Notes: generated by a model not told the origin, from the sequence alone. A stretch of DNA of 64,000 bases from Isoetes taiwanensis (GCA_021234155.1 JAJEKV010000114.1:1255654-1319653), one strand, 5' to 3'. Positions 44,322 through 56,379 are shown, counted from the stretch's first letter. Numbers and translations are program-made.

Positions 44322-46919
44322 TTACAACAAAAGGGAGTACATGCTTCCAATTCTTTGTCTCTTACTTCTCCACTCATTTAGTTTATTCCTGCCATTCGAT
44401 TCTGACCAAGCCCGTTGTCGATGTTTCTTCATAGCAGCTGCCATTGCATCATGCAAAATTGGTGAGGCACGTCTTGCCACATTCTCTTCATGTCTTGGTA
44501 GCACTCCTCTATAGAACCATTGTCCCATTTGGACCAATGGATTGGATTGATGAGAAGTTAGATTAATGCCGCCACGTTGAGTCTTCCTATTGAAAACCAT
44601 CTTGGCTTGCTTATGTGATTTATCCATGCCTTGTGTGTTCCATATGGCCAAGCTGCCATACCTGTCTACAAACCAAGGCCCATGTGCAAATATTATATGC
44701 AGATAATGTGTAACTTCGCTCTCCCCCCATGCGTCTATGTATGCCTTTGTAAATGCATTAACAGCAGCTCGGAATTCCAGCTTTTGTTTAGCAGTAAAGT
44801 ACTGTTTTTGCAACAACAAGTTTAAGTTGGACAAGGCATTCCATGCATGCCTTTTTCTGGTTCTTCCATTAGTGGTTCTGTCCATCTCTGCATCTACTAG
44901 TTTTTTCCCAAAGTCCCATACACCTACCTTGGCACTATCATTGCATAGAAAATGCTTTGCCCTCTCATCTCCAATAGACACCTTGGCTGGAACTGAGCTT
45001 CTTCCATTGGAGGACTGTCTAGTATCCTTCTCTAGCTTCACACATCCACCATGCAATCCTGCAGTTGATAAGACTGTCTCCACTCATTCAATAGCTTCTT
45101 TCCGTTGCTTGTCATCCTTAATGTTCCAAACAAAGCACTCTGAAAGCCAAATCATCTTTTCTATTATCCTAACAAGAGCATGCAGCATACAAATGTGAAC
45201 TCTGTCCAAGGGAATAGGCAAAATTGGGATCAGATCTTTATCCTTCATGTGTCTATCAGGTGCTAAACTCTGCTTACATTTTAGAGTACTTTTTGATGGG
45301 TCATTTTTTATTCCTTTCAAAGTCTTACAGCAATACAAGTACATTTTAGAAGTCTTTGCACCGAAGACCTAATATTATACATGGCTTTCTCAGTTTTCAA
45401 ATCTGATGCCAAGTAGAAATTAATAAAAAAAAAACCAAAACCTTCAACACAAAGCTTCTTACCTTTATTATAGCTGTCCATAAGCATAGGTATACCTGTC
45501 TGGTCAAAAACCCATTTCAACACTTCATTATTCTCCTTTTGAACTGCGAAAAGCCCCAACCACCACGTATGATCCTCAGATTGGATTGAAAACCACTCGG
45601 GGTCTCTATCCTTCCTCTTTAACATTCTTTGTTGTTCATAATCTGCAGCAAATGCCCGATTCATGTGTGTCAAAGACACCCTTTCATACTTGACTTTATA
45701 TGGATGAGTTCCATTTCATCAAGCTTCAAACATACCTCCAACTGGCTGTTGTGAATGCTATCTTCATGTATATTATAGAAAACAACCATGAATTTCAAAA
45801 TGCTCTTAATGTCAAACGACAAATTGTTTCTCTCATTGAGACTTATAATTTTGTTGTCATTGGAGATCTTACCTTTGTTAGATCTTGGCACTGATTTAGT
45901 AAATGGTGCTTCACACTTAATGGAGTGCATTTCTCCAAGGATCTCTTCAACCATGGTGTTTCTCCTTGCCATGACAAGATTCACATGGTGTGGCCTTGGA
46001 ACCATAACTTTATTTGTCCCAACCATGTTCAATGCATCCGAAAATTGCTTGAAGAGCAACCTATAAGTTGTTGTACTAATTCCAACAGAATCACATATAT
46101 TTTGAATTTATTTGCATCCATTTTAGAACTCACTTCATTAAGAAGCATGTCCATAACAGATTTCTTCAAATCAGAATTCTCGGGTGAATTTAACATTGAA
46201 ATGATTTCTTCTTTTGTGGCAATACTTCTCACAATGTTACCAACATTCTTCCTCACGACCTTCTTTGCCTTACTTGACTGTAGCACTTGCTTCATAACAT
46301 AAATTCTCCTTCGAGCAGCCCCACACTTAATATTAAATGTTTCAATTGACTTGAATTCTTTTATTCTTTCTCAAGCACCAAGAACAGTCCTCTTTGATCT
46401 CTCCAATCTCTTTTGTAGGACACGACACTGTTTCATATTCTTTCTAGCATCATTTGCTGCTGAAATTCTTGCAACCTCTGCTTGCTTGACACATTGCTAA
46501 AACATCACAATATCTTCTTCCAATTGAGAATTTCTTTTTGTTAGCTGGCTGATTTGCTTATCCTTTTCCCTTCTTTGCTGCTCTAACTGATTTTTCAATT
46601 TGCACAACTCCGTGTCTCTCAAATGCAAGCAATGTGATAAATTGTTATTGTGATATACTAATTGCAAATTGTATTGTGCCAGGCTCTCACAGTAGCCTAG
46701 CAACCCCGGCTTTCCCTCACAAACAAACCTCACAAGGCTTGTTACACAATTGAAGTTTGGATATCTACCCGTGAATGGATTTCGTGGGTAAATTTCCCCT
46801 ACTGTCCAGATATCAGCATGCTTGTCTCCACTCAATCTCAAAGCATTATGTTCTTCTTTGCTGATAGTAGATTTTGGACTCTGATGAAGGCAAAGTAAAT
46901 CTAAATTGAACCATGGCAA
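44322..46919 (-). pseudogene. decayed large transposase-like gene
   Basis: Reading from 46919: a globular start (HADIWTVGEIYPRNPFTGRY), a coiled coil (LCKLKNQLEQQRREKDKQIS), then after a stop a basic helical region. Next is VPRPHHVNLVMARRNTMVEE, LEVCLKLDEMELIHIK, a shift near 45700, and FSIQSEDHTWWLGLFAVQKE, LDRVHICMLHALVRIIEKMI. A 253-residue frame (45083-44322) ends it with VTHYLHIIFAHGPWFVDRYG, SLAIWNTQGMDKSHKQAK and HDAMAAAMKKHRQR. The H-x3-H...YGSL..QG.(D/E)KSH arrangement is found in large transposon-encoded proteins of plants and animals; I cannot name the family. At least four shifts or stops break it. Confidence 0.5.
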
Positions 46920-46989
46920 TGACAGCAGCTAGCAGAAACCATCCCAGAAATTCCATTGTTGTAATGTATACTGAATTCAAATGTTTCAG

Positions 46990-47170
46990 GTGCGGGAAAT
47001 TCAAATTTGAACTACACTTCAAAATTCTGCGCACTTCCAATGAGGGGAGATTCAAATTTGAACTACAATTCAAATTTTTCCGAGCAAATGCAATGAGGGA
47101 AATTCAAATTTGAACTACAATTCAAAATTTCCGAGCACTTACAATAAGGGAAATTTGAATTCAAACTCGC
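46990..47170 (+). repeat. about 58-bp tandem repeat rich in AATTCAAATTTGAA
   Basis: Three to four units of (g)aaattcaaatttgaactaca plus (c/a)ttcaaaattt plus ccgagca(c/a)tt plus caatgaggg. It sits just before the start of the minus-strand transposase-like gene, where a terminal or subterminal repeat would lie. Confidence 0.85.
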
Positions 47171-47179
47171 ACTTCCACA

Positions 47180-47920
47180 TGAACCCTAAACCTTGGATCT
47201 CTAGGGAGATCTCAGGGCGATCTCAGAGACACGCCCGAGATCTCACGAACTGATTCCCAGAACCCTAATCGAGATTTCTTCTTCTCTCTCTAAAAATGAC
47301 GTGGCAAAAGGGGATAGGTCTATGTGGGCTACAAGGATACACTTGGATTCTATATTTATTAAGGCTAAATGCTCTCTAATATAATTAAAAAAATAGAAAA
47401 AATAAACCATAATATTTCTTAGGGGGACATCTTGAGATCCCATATTTTCTCTAATGTTAATTATCATATGCTTCTTTGATTTCCCTCGATTGCACATCCT
47501 CAATCCACAATGACCTCCTTGTTTGAGCTTTGATTGTGAACAATATATAGTTTTAAAGTGTAGATATTCTCTAATTGCTGAAGCAAGGTCTTAGTAAGAA
47601 TCAATAATCGACTGTAAGCTATAGAGATTCAAAAGTCTTGTCGTAAGTAGTTTTGTCCTAATGTAGTCGAGATCAAATGCCTTCTGTTCTCGTAACAATA
47701 AAAAATAGTGTGATAATATTATTAAGTTGATTTTAAGTGTTAGGAATAATAGGGGTTCTACTTGTCAAATTATTATAGTTTTTTTTTGTAGCAAATGGCA
47801 CCTCCCACTATTTTTTAAATGGCACAGTCGCGGCATTTAGAAAAATAGCATTATGGAACATTTGGAAACACAGGAATAGATGCTTACATGGCAAACATTC
47901 AGTTTCATGTACCTGGATCA
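47180..47920. other. no gene seen
   Basis: An 86-residue minus-strand frame (47503-47243) has no motif. Nothing else is supported. Confidence 0.5.
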
Positions 47921-48097
47921 AATTGCATTTTATTTATGATCTAGAACTGTCAGCCACTTGTAACAAAAGGGAATCACACTTCGAGGAGAGATGGAATCAA
48001 TTGAGAGTCTTCTATGGTCACTTTAATTTGTTTAGATTATATTGTCATGATGAATTTGCTAACAGTGACATTTTATCTATCAGATTACATGATCAAT

Positions 48098-48439
48098 CTC
48101 AGGAGGGATCTAGAACATGAATATCAGATTTATGTTGAACAGCTGATGGACAATGATATTGAATACACAGAAGGTCTTTGGACAGGTCTAGTTAGGGGCA
48201 GAACTGATGTGGACATCCTTGATATTCCTGATAGTGAGCTTGATTGGACCATTGAATTCTGCAGAGGCACTTATCTAATGCATGAGTTATGGTGGTTCTT
48301 AGATAGATTTGGCAGCAACATGACAGAGCAGCAGTTTAATTTCTACAGGGGATGCTACTATTATCATAGAGGAATGGCAGATGCTTACGGTTCTCTCATC
48401 CTTCTGAGGGCCACTATTAACTCTGATACTCTGATTCAG
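48098..48439 (+). CDS. hypothetical exon
   Basis: The open stretch RDLEHEYQIYVEQLMDNDIE, WTGLVRGRTDVDILDIPDSE, WTIEFCRGTYLMHELWWFLD, QQFNFYRGCYYYHRGMADAY ends at a CAG|gtactt donor. A CAG acceptor-like site lies at about 48098. The aromatic-rich composition looks like real protein. Neighbouring exons were not found, and no family is recognised. Confidence 0.35.
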
Positions 48440-48526
48440 GTACTTAACTGGGGGAACAATCGAATCCTCATCATTAAGCCAGATTACCCAGCTCATTTCA
48501 ACTACCTTGACATTTACCATTTTTAA

Positions 48527-48880
48527 CTTAGCCTTCCCAATCCTATCTTCTACCACCTTCCTTTTGTCTACCTTTTGGCTCCATAATTTACTATCTAAGT
48601 ATCCTGTCTATGGTTGAAATCCACTGGATCTCAGCTATCAGCAGGTCTTGCAGGTATTTTGGCAGGTTTTATCATGTTATACCTTCATATCACTACTTCA
48701 CTCACTGTTGATCCAGCAGACTCTTTATGGATCCTCATTCCACATCTATTTTATATTTATTGTAATTACTGCTACTACCTACAATTCGTTTGTCATGTTC
48801 CCACATTGACAATGAACTTTATTGTACTTTTCTTCTATAATTAATGGAAAAAACTTCATTCTCTCAAAAAAAAAAAAAAA
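48527..48880 (+). mobile_element. possible LINE 3' end with poly(A)
   Basis: The stretch ends ttcttctataattaatggaa, aaaacttcattctctc and a run of 14 A. This matches the usual 3' end of plant L1 elements, where a poly(A) follows a T-rich tail. No ORF2 remains upstream and no target duplication was found. Confidence 0.4.
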
Positions 48881-48949
48881 TGGTGTGGTTGTGCCATTTG
48901 GTCCTTTTTAAGTTTTTTTGGCTTAATTTTCGCGGATTGGATATTTGCA

Positions 48950-49471
48950 GGAAAAGGACCTTGCAAAACATTCTCTGTAGGGACTTGATTGTTGCCAGGA
49001 GATATGAGTTGCATAGAGGACACCTATATGGCAAGAACATTGCATTTAGAAATGTAGTCGTGGAAGTCTCTGAATTGTGCTTTACATTTCATGTGCAGGC
49101 GCAGATAATGTTGCTGAGGCTATGGGCACATATATCGAATGGCCTTGAAATGACATTAGAATCTCACATGTATCATCTGGAATGTCTGATACTAGTAGCT
49201 CTACAATCAGACATTCTTCATCATTCCTCTGATTCAGACAATAAGCAACACGGGGAATAAGGTGAATTTAGTCAGTGATAATGTTGTGGTTGGTAGAGGT
49301 CATTGGCTGAATAGTAGTAGGATTCATGGGAGGAATGTCGACACACCGAACATAGCAGTACAAGTTACCAAGGCTATAGTGCCGAACCACGTCTTCCTAA
49401 TTGCATGTGCAGGTGCAGACAACATTGCAGAGGCTGTAGGCACATTTAATAAGTGCATAATACTCTTGTAG
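48950..49471 (+). pseudogene. two tandem protein-like modules of about 60 residues
   Basis: Module 1 (from about 48980) reads DLIVARRYELHRGHLYGKNI, AFRNVVVEV, and, in another frame after catgtgcag, AGADNVAEAMGTYIEW. Module 2 (from about 49278) reads DNVVVGRGHWLNSSRIHGRN, VDTPNIAVQV and AGADNIAEAVGTF. The DNA copies are offset about 296 bp and keep agtgata/gacttgatt, catgtgcaggcgcaga and gaggct(a/g)tgggcaca. No family is recognised; the duplication of a coding unit is clear. Confidence 0.4.
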
Positions 49472-49920
49472 CATACATGATTCATAGGTCATAGGCGTTC
49501 ATGATCCGATCAAGCTCGTAGACATCTTTCTCTAAAACTCAAACAATATGACAACACGATAGAAGCCGGGAGAATTTCTCTCGTGACCCGTAGCTATTCC
49601 ATCCAACGAGGGATCAAGGATAATACCTCTTTATTTGCATCTAAATAAATCTTTGAAGCTCATAGAGCAAGTAATGGAGCCGATATGTTCAGGAAGAGAG
49701 GGCAATTGCGACCTCCCGAGAGCTCTAGCAGGGCGTCGAGACATAGCAAATGAATGCCTTATGCCACCGAATGCAGCTGCACTTATACCCATAAAAATAT
49801 TGATGTGCACTGTAGCAATATTATTGCTTATATACGAATATCATGTACACATCTATGTATATGATTTGTCATATTACATTCAATAATTTGTATATATGTA
49901 CCATCAATAATTTTGGTGGG

Positions 49921-49930
49921 TATAAATAGA
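49921..49930 (+). promoter_or_regulatory. TATA box
   Basis: TATAAATAGA is an ideal plant TATA box, 42-51 bp before the ATG at 49972. Confidence 0.55.
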
Positions 49931-49971
49931 ATCAAATTGCCGAGGCCATCGACATTGGCCTCTGCCTAGCT

Positions 49972-50211
49972 ATGGCACATTTTGATCCTGATCCCGATTC
50001 CATTACCTGCAAGATGAACTATGAGGACCTCTATAGGTGCCATCAGCAAGGTATAGCATTTGAAGACTGGCTGACTATTGTTGCTATCAATCCTGCCCGC
50101 AATTATCCTGATCCCTTCGATGTTGTGATCCACCTTCTATGGAATCGAAAGCATGATTTGTTCATGATCGAAAGAATCTCTGGGTTGCCTGTTGACGATG
50201 ATTCCGAGTAA
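49972..50211 (+). CDS. small hypothetical protein, 79 residues
   Basis: A complete ATG-to-TAA frame, acidic: MAHFDPDPDSITCKMNYEDL, YRCHQQGIAFEDWLTIVAIN, PARNYPDPFDVVIHLLWNRK and an acidic end. A consensus TATA box at the right distance supports expression. The frame starts inside a sequence repeated in neighbouring modules only weakly. It ends 172 bp before the Helitron 5' end. No homologue is recognised. Confidence 0.4.
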   Translation: MAHFDPDPDSITCKMNYEDLYRCHQQGIAFEDWLTIVAINPARNYPDPFDVVIHLLWNRKHDLFMIERISGLPVDDDSE

Positions 50212-50383
50212 TAATATATGTAATCTTGTTGTGCTAGATGGTTGTGTTACAACCGGTATACATAACCCTTCTTAATTCATATAATCCTACTTATAGTATA
50301 GAGGTATACATATATTAAAATTATTTCAACTTTCCTTGCATAAAAACTATGCTTATATGGAGCCTTGGCAAAGATGTTCTATA

Positions 50384-51931
50384 TCTTATATTATAAAGTT
50401 TTGGCGTATGTCATGAATCAAAATTTGGATGGTCGAGATCATCTGATTGCATCGAAAGGCCGAGATTTATTGCACGACTTTCCACCACCATGATTGGCCA
50501 TGCTCTGATCTCTTAAGAGGAAAGGGAAAAGGAAAAAGGAGGAGAAAAGGACAAAGCGAAAGGCAAAAAGGCATAGGTAAAAGGAAAACAAGAAAGGAAA
50601 AAGGGCACAGAAAAGAGGAAAAGAAAAGAAAGGGAGAAAAGGAAGGAAAAAAGGACACTACGAAAGGAAGAAGAGGGAAAGGGTGAGGAAAGGAGTAAAA
50701 GGGAAGGGAAAAAGGGAAAGAGAAAAAGGGTAGAGAGAAGGGAAAGGAAAAGGAAAAGGAAAAGGGAAACGAAAGGGGGAGGAGGAGGGAGTGAAAAAGG
50801 ACCCTAGGAAAGGGGGAGAGGAAAAAGGTGGAGAAAAGAGAAAAAAAGACACGGAAAAAGGGTAAAATAAAAAGAGAGAGGAGAAGGAAGGGAAAAGGGA
50901 AAGGGAAAATAAGGGAGGGGGAAGCGGGGAAGGGAAGGAAAAAAACGCATAGAGAAAACTGGAAGAGGGAACGGGGGAATGAGAAGGGAAACAAAAAGTG
51001 GGAAAGTGCGAGGAAAGGGGAAAAAGAAGGTATGGAAAAAGGAAAGGGAAAAAAAGAAAGGAGGAGGAAAGGGAAGGAAAAAAGGCACGAAAATAAAGGG
51101 AAGGAAAAAAAAAGGCACTAGAAAAAAAAGAGAAGAAAAAAAAGATGTGGAAAAGGATATCGGAAAAGGGAAAGAGAAAAGAAAAAGGGAAAGGGAGGGG
51201 AAGAGGGAAAAATGGGAGGGAAAAATGATACGGGAAAAAGTGGAAGAGAGAAAGGGGTGGGAAAGGTGGAAAAGGGAAGGGAAAAAAGCCATCGAAAAGG
51301 AAAGGGGCAAGGGAAGTGAAGCGAATGAGAGGGGAGGGGAGGGGAGAAAAGGAAACAGGAAAACAGGTTAAAGCAAAAGGGGTAGGTAAGCAGGGAGGAG
51401 AAAACAGGGAATGAGAGAAAAATAAGGTTAAAATAGGAAGGGGAGGGGAGGGGGACAAAAAGGAACAGCAAATAGAAAAAAGAAAAGGGAAAAAGAGAAA
51501 AGCAGAGAATGGGAAATGGAAAAAGAGGAAAAAAAGTTAAAAAAAAAAAAAAAAAAAGAGGTGGAGAAAGGGTGAAAAAGGAAAAAGGAAAAAGGAAAAG
51601 GGAAAGGGCAAACATAAATGGGAGAAAAGGGAATGTGAAATTAGAAAATAAAAACGGTGAAGAGAAAAACGAAAAAGGGAAAAAGGAGATGGTAGAACTG
51701 GAGTAGTGGAAAAAGAAAAAATGTAAATGGAAAAATGGAAAAGGGGAAAGGGGAAAATAAAAGAAAAGCATGGAAATGCAAAAGGAAAAGGAAAAAAGGA
51801 AGGGGAAGTGGAAATGTGGTCAAATGCTCTTAATTGTGTGATTTTAAGAACGTGAATTTAGTTGACAATTCGCTCCAGTATATCATTTACAGTTCCTAGC
51901 TATGCCCAGCAACGCTGGGCTCCGTTTCTAG
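50384..51931 (+). mobile_element. non-autonomous Helitron filled with a purine tract
   Basis: The 5' end TCTTATATTATAAAGTTTTG follows an A. The 3' end has the hairpin GCCCAGCAACGCTGGGC (51904-51920), then TCCGTTT and CTAG (51928-51931), followed by T. Both ends fit the plant Helitron rules (5' TC, 3' hairpin and CTRR, insertion between A and T). The 1548-bp element carries no Rep/helicase. Its interior is almost entirely the purine tract. Confidence 0.7.
50516..51812 (+). repeat. about 1.3 kb near-pure purine (GGGAAA-type) tract
   Basis: The plus strand is nearly all A and G (mixed words such as aaaggg, gaaaagg, ggaaaaag) with only isolated C or T. Long Lys/Arg/Glu frames on one strand and Phe/Ser/Pro/Leu frames on the other are composition effects. 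Such tracts can form triplex (H-) DNA. Confidence 0.95.
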
Positions 51932-53040
51932 TATTTGAAAGAAATATGCAGATTAAGTCATCATCCATTCTACATGGCTGGGCAAAACTTGAGCGTAAAG
52001 AATATGAATTCCATAAGTTCCACCATAGCATCATTGATTTACTATATGAATAGCATTTGCTTCTATGGGTGCGCACTTAGTCTGAATATGAAGCTTCAGC
52101 AAACTCTATGTGCAGAAAGTACGCTAGATATTGTCTTCCTTTTTTACTCCTCTTTGTAGTCTTGCCCTTGGAAATGACGTTTATATTCTGAGCATAAAAC
52201 CCAAGTAGAAACTCAAGACAACACAATGTATAAGGACAAATAACTTAGCCTAGTGCAAGATCTTTCCACTTCCTAGCATAATCTAAAGATAAGATCAGAT
52301 AAGATAAGAGTCTAAAGGCCAATATGGAGGCTATATTTGGCACACTTAAAGGCCAATATCAACACCACAATTCATAAGGAAAATGGATGATAGTTGCATA
52401 TAAGTAACTGCTATGCAATGTTTTGTTGCTTGTGATACATAAAGAGAGCTTGTTGTCCCAGACTTCCTATTCAACATCATTATCCTGGAACATAAATATA
52501 TAATATGATTAGCATTTCTAAAAACATGGATGTAGGTTGTTTCAGTGTTTTACGTCGATCTAAGTTCATAGACGGTATATGACTCATCAGTAATGGAAAA
52601 CAAAAAGGGACTATTGCATTTGCTTTCAAGGATAAAGCTTTAATTTCTAGAAGCTAAAATGCAACGCAGCTGCAATCCTCTGCCACAACCTAAAAAATAA
52701 CTTGTTCAAACATACCAAATTAAAGCCTAAATGTGGCACGATTGCAATTCTCTCCCAAAGCCTATAAAATACCTTGTTCAAATGGACCCCCTATGCTAAT
52801 GAATCTTCTCTTGCAAAGGAGTTACCTTGGTGTCAAATCTTGTTTTGGACTTATTTACAAAACTGCACTCTTGTTTTGTGCTCATTCATAAAACTGCACA
52901 TGCATCTTGGTCTACAATTGATTCCTAAAATCACCAATCACAACTAATGCTTCTATCTCCATTAAAAGCAATTGAGTTATGCTTTACAAAGAAATTGAGT
53001 TGCTTCTAATTTGGATATGTAGTTACAATAACAAGAAATT
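51932..53040. other. no gene seen
   Basis: No supported frame. A short echo (aaagcctaaa or aaagcctata with cttgttcaaa) lies around 52690-52785. Confidence 0.5.
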
Positions 53041-53043
53041 TAT

Positions 53044-53065
53044 CGCGGCGGCCAAGGCCGCCGCG
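53044..53065. repeat. perfect 22-bp GC palindrome
   Basis: Arms CGCGGCGGCC and GGCCGCCGCG flank AA. It is preceded by acaataacaagaaatttat, which is similar to the CACTACAAGAAA-type ends of En/Spm elements, whose subterminal repeats can be GC palindromes. No second end was found. Confidence 0.7.
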
Positions 53066-53183
53066 AACATTTCTCTTCCCCAACTTCTCTGTGCTTAAAA
53101 AAACTCATTCAATAAAGAGGAATATTTGCAATAAAGCTTGTTTGGTTTGATTGACTTAGAACCAAAATGTTCAAGAAATAGCT

Positions 53184-54209
53184 GTTAGCCTAAAACCTGG
53201 AATTTTAGCCTAACCTCAAAGGAAGTGTAAACAAACTGGTCAGGACCTCCAGATCACTTAGGGTGATCAATCCTTAATCATATAAAGCAAAAGAACTCAA
53301 TTTCAAATGCTGGTTTTGTCAAAATCACTACAGTCCCTGAAGCAGAAAAAACTGTCAGAACAAAAATCAATCTTGCAGTCACACCCTTTAAGATTTTTGA
53401 GTTTTGGTTTTTGGTATGAGTTATAGACAAGTAGAGGGAACTATCGGGTGAAAGTCTGTCTCGATTTGGATAGGGGAAGACCAAGAAAATCAATGTCAAA
53501 GTTCACAAAAATTGGTCAATGCCAAAAAGAGAGCCAAAATTTGCAAATGGAGTTTGGTGATGAATTTTGAGTTGGAATTTGTATAAAACAGCTTCAAAAT
53601 AAACTCTAGATCATGTGCATAAGGTTTTCTTGACAAGCAAACACTATGATATTTACCGATGGGCCAAAGTCTCGATTTACATCACGGTTTATGACAGTTA
53701 TGGAAAAACTATTTTTCTTTGTTTTCTTTACATATAAGCAATACTCAAACCTTTTAAAGAATGGGACACGACTATTTAATTTGGATTCTACTTTAAATAT
53801 CTGGTTTCTATTAGTTTAGACAAAGAGAACAACTTGAAACAAAAAGAAGATGGAAATACTATTTGTCCAGTGCAATGAATATGCATTCAAATCATAAGAT
53901 ATCACAGAGTTTAGAATTCTCAGCCAAGTAATACCCGGGATAATGCTTGAGAACAGATCCCAAGGTATTGTCAACTTCGAAAACCCAAAATTATCGAAAA
54001 GAAAAATAATAAGATAATTTGAGTAGCGTAGGAGTTTTGATGTCAAATAAGTCACAATGAGTCGGTCTTCAATCAAAATACAGTCAATCTTCAATCTCGA
54101 AAGCGGATTAGCGTAATTTGAGGTAGAAACGGATCAAGAGAATATCGGGAATATAGAAATCGCCCGGATCACGTAGAGGTATATCTCCGAGGGGGTCATT
54201 AAATGATCG
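53184..54209 (-). repeat. 3' LTR (alignable part)
   Basis: Begins TGTTAGCC on the plus strand and aligns to 62969-64000 without large gaps. The inner boundary lies beyond 54209 but cannot be fixed, because the partner runs off the window. Most differences from the partner sit at CAG/CTG. Confidence 0.85.
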
Positions 54210-56375
54210 CATTCTTGGATTAAAATCGCCCTTCCCAAAACCAGCTCGGTTGAGTGATTTCCGCCAAATTTGAGCAAGTTTCTATAGATCAAGTGCCATA
54301 GAGAGTTCGGGGGGTTTTAAAGAAAAGGTCTAGGAGGATGAATCGGGAGCAAAAGGGCTGATTCAATCAGATTTGGGCACCAATCAGCCAGATTTAGCAA
54401 GGTTCCCGAAGTTTAGGGTTTTGCAAGGCTCGATATATCCCACGTGGCCTAAATAGTTCGGAAGATAAGGATATAAATTGAAAAGTCCGAGTCGACTTTA
54501 TTGAATTTGGCGTGCCACGCCAGAAGGGTTGTGCCACTAAATTGGGAGGCCCCGCCTGCCGCCACGTGGACCAATGGGGGCCGAGGTGGAATTTAAGCCG
54601 AGGTGGAAAATAGTGATAGGGTAGATATAGGCTAGAATAGGTTTTTTTTTTTTATTTTCTCCGCACGCATCCCAAGAAATAAATTTTGAGAGGCTTCCCA
54701 AGGTCTTTTTTGATTTTAAAAAGCCAATTTAGCTCATTTTGGTCAAGCTTCAAATGAGGGTTTCCAGGTCAAACCGAAATACTTCGAAATTTTGGCCCTT
54801 TTGACCTTGGTCAATGGATTTTCAAACTTGGAAATGGTGGAAAAAAATCATAAAACAAATGGAAAAATGGTGGAAAAAAGCTATGGTGGGGTTTAGAAGG
54901 ATGAGATGATGGTAAAATCAAACTCCATTGCTCTTGAGGTTTTATGATCTTTTGAGAGCAATTTACAAGTGATGGTGAGGCCAATAAAAATATAGGTAGT
55001 GAAGTAATGGAAGAGGGTATGAAAAGGTGGAAGTGAGGGTATGGAAAGGTGGAATAGATGAAGGATGGAAACCCCAGAGCACATGATCTTATCTCAAAAG
55101 CTCAAATCATACCTTATGATGAACATAGTTTTGCTCAAGGCCTAAGGGTCTTCCAATCTTCTAAAAAATCTTCCAAACTTCAAGGCCAATATAAGAGCAA
55201 ATATCAATTCCCAAGTGACCATCTTCATAAGTGTGACTCCTAAACCATTGGTGCAACTCAATTAAGCTCCATATAAATGAATTTGAGCAAAATGCTTTGT
55301 AGCTCCTTGTATAACTTGCTATATCCTTTGCCTGGTCTTCAAGAAATAAAAATGTAACTTAGAAAAACTTCCTCAAAGGAAAGAATTAGGCTATATAAGC
55401 AAGATCCCAAGGGTCTTCCAATCTTGGACAAATTTCTTCCAAACTCTAGCAGGATCAAAATAGCACTAACTCTTACCCCATGAGTGATAGGAAATAACTT
55501 AAGATGAAACCTCAAAAGCTAACCACATGTCTTCCAAACTTCAACAAATATCTTCCAATCTTGAAACTCTAAGTATCATGTTGGTCCATGTTGCCCAAAA
55601 AGGGGCAACATCTCCTCAAAGGAAAGAATGAGGCTGGTCCCCTCAGCCTCAAAGGAAAAATGCTAACTGAAGGGTCTCCAAATATCATCAAGTGGTGAGA
55701 GGGGTAGATTTACTCTGCAGTGATGGAAAATATGGGGCAGAGCATAGGGTGATGAAGTGAATGATAGGAGAAGAAGATCAAATGGAGGGTAGGTCAACTC
55801 AAGACAATGAAGATGGAGAAAAGTGGATGAACCTACATATGACAATAATAACCAAGTTAGCATGAGTGCTAATTAGAGGATGAATAACAATATAGGATTA
55901 GCACTCTTGAGAGTTCATTAGGGAGCAAAGGCTAAATGGAAGGCAAGTCAACTTAAGACAAGTGAGAATTTAGAACAAGTGAACCTGCATATGACAATGA
56001 GAAGCAAATTAGCCCGAAAAGCTAAATAAAAGGTGAATAGCAATATAGGATTAGCACTCTTGGGATTGCACAAGGAAACAAGGCTAGATGGAAAGAGGCC
56101 AACTCAAGACAAATGAAAGTGGTAAGCAGATGGACCTGAAATGACAACACTCAACTTGTTAAAGCATAGCAAATCTCTACCATATTTAACTAGACCTCAA
56201 CTATTCAAAAATCTTACTCATAGAACCATTGGAATTTTTTTTTTTTTTTTTTTTTTTTTTTTCAAAATCTTACTCATACAACCATTTGAATTTTTCAAAA
56301 ATTCATACCATCGAGAATCGAAAACCTAATCTGCTTCTTCTCTGTTCGAGCTCAGTAATCTCGAGCTCCTTTCCT
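54210..56375 (-). other. rest of 3' LTR and 3' internal region with degenerate repeats
   Basis: Includes recurring words such as cttccaaac/cttccaatct (about 55150-55190, 55425-55445 and 55530-55562), ctcctcaaaggaaagaat (two copies, about 55370 and 55610), and tataggattagcactctt (about 55890 and 56050). A poly(T) of 28 lies at 56235-56262 between two copies of caaaatcttactcata. No polypurine tract could be assigned. Confidence 0.5.
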
Positions 56376-56379
56376 GATC

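Noticed and set aside
50447-51823. Long Lys/Arg/Glu frames (plus) and Phe/Pro/Ser frames (minus)
   Set aside because: They are read off a near-pure purine tract; both strands are open simply because stop codons are rare in such composition.
53184-54209. Evidence of young age from LTR identity
   Set aside because: LTR divergence cannot be used for dating while most differences fall at CAG/CTG and may be base-calling errors.
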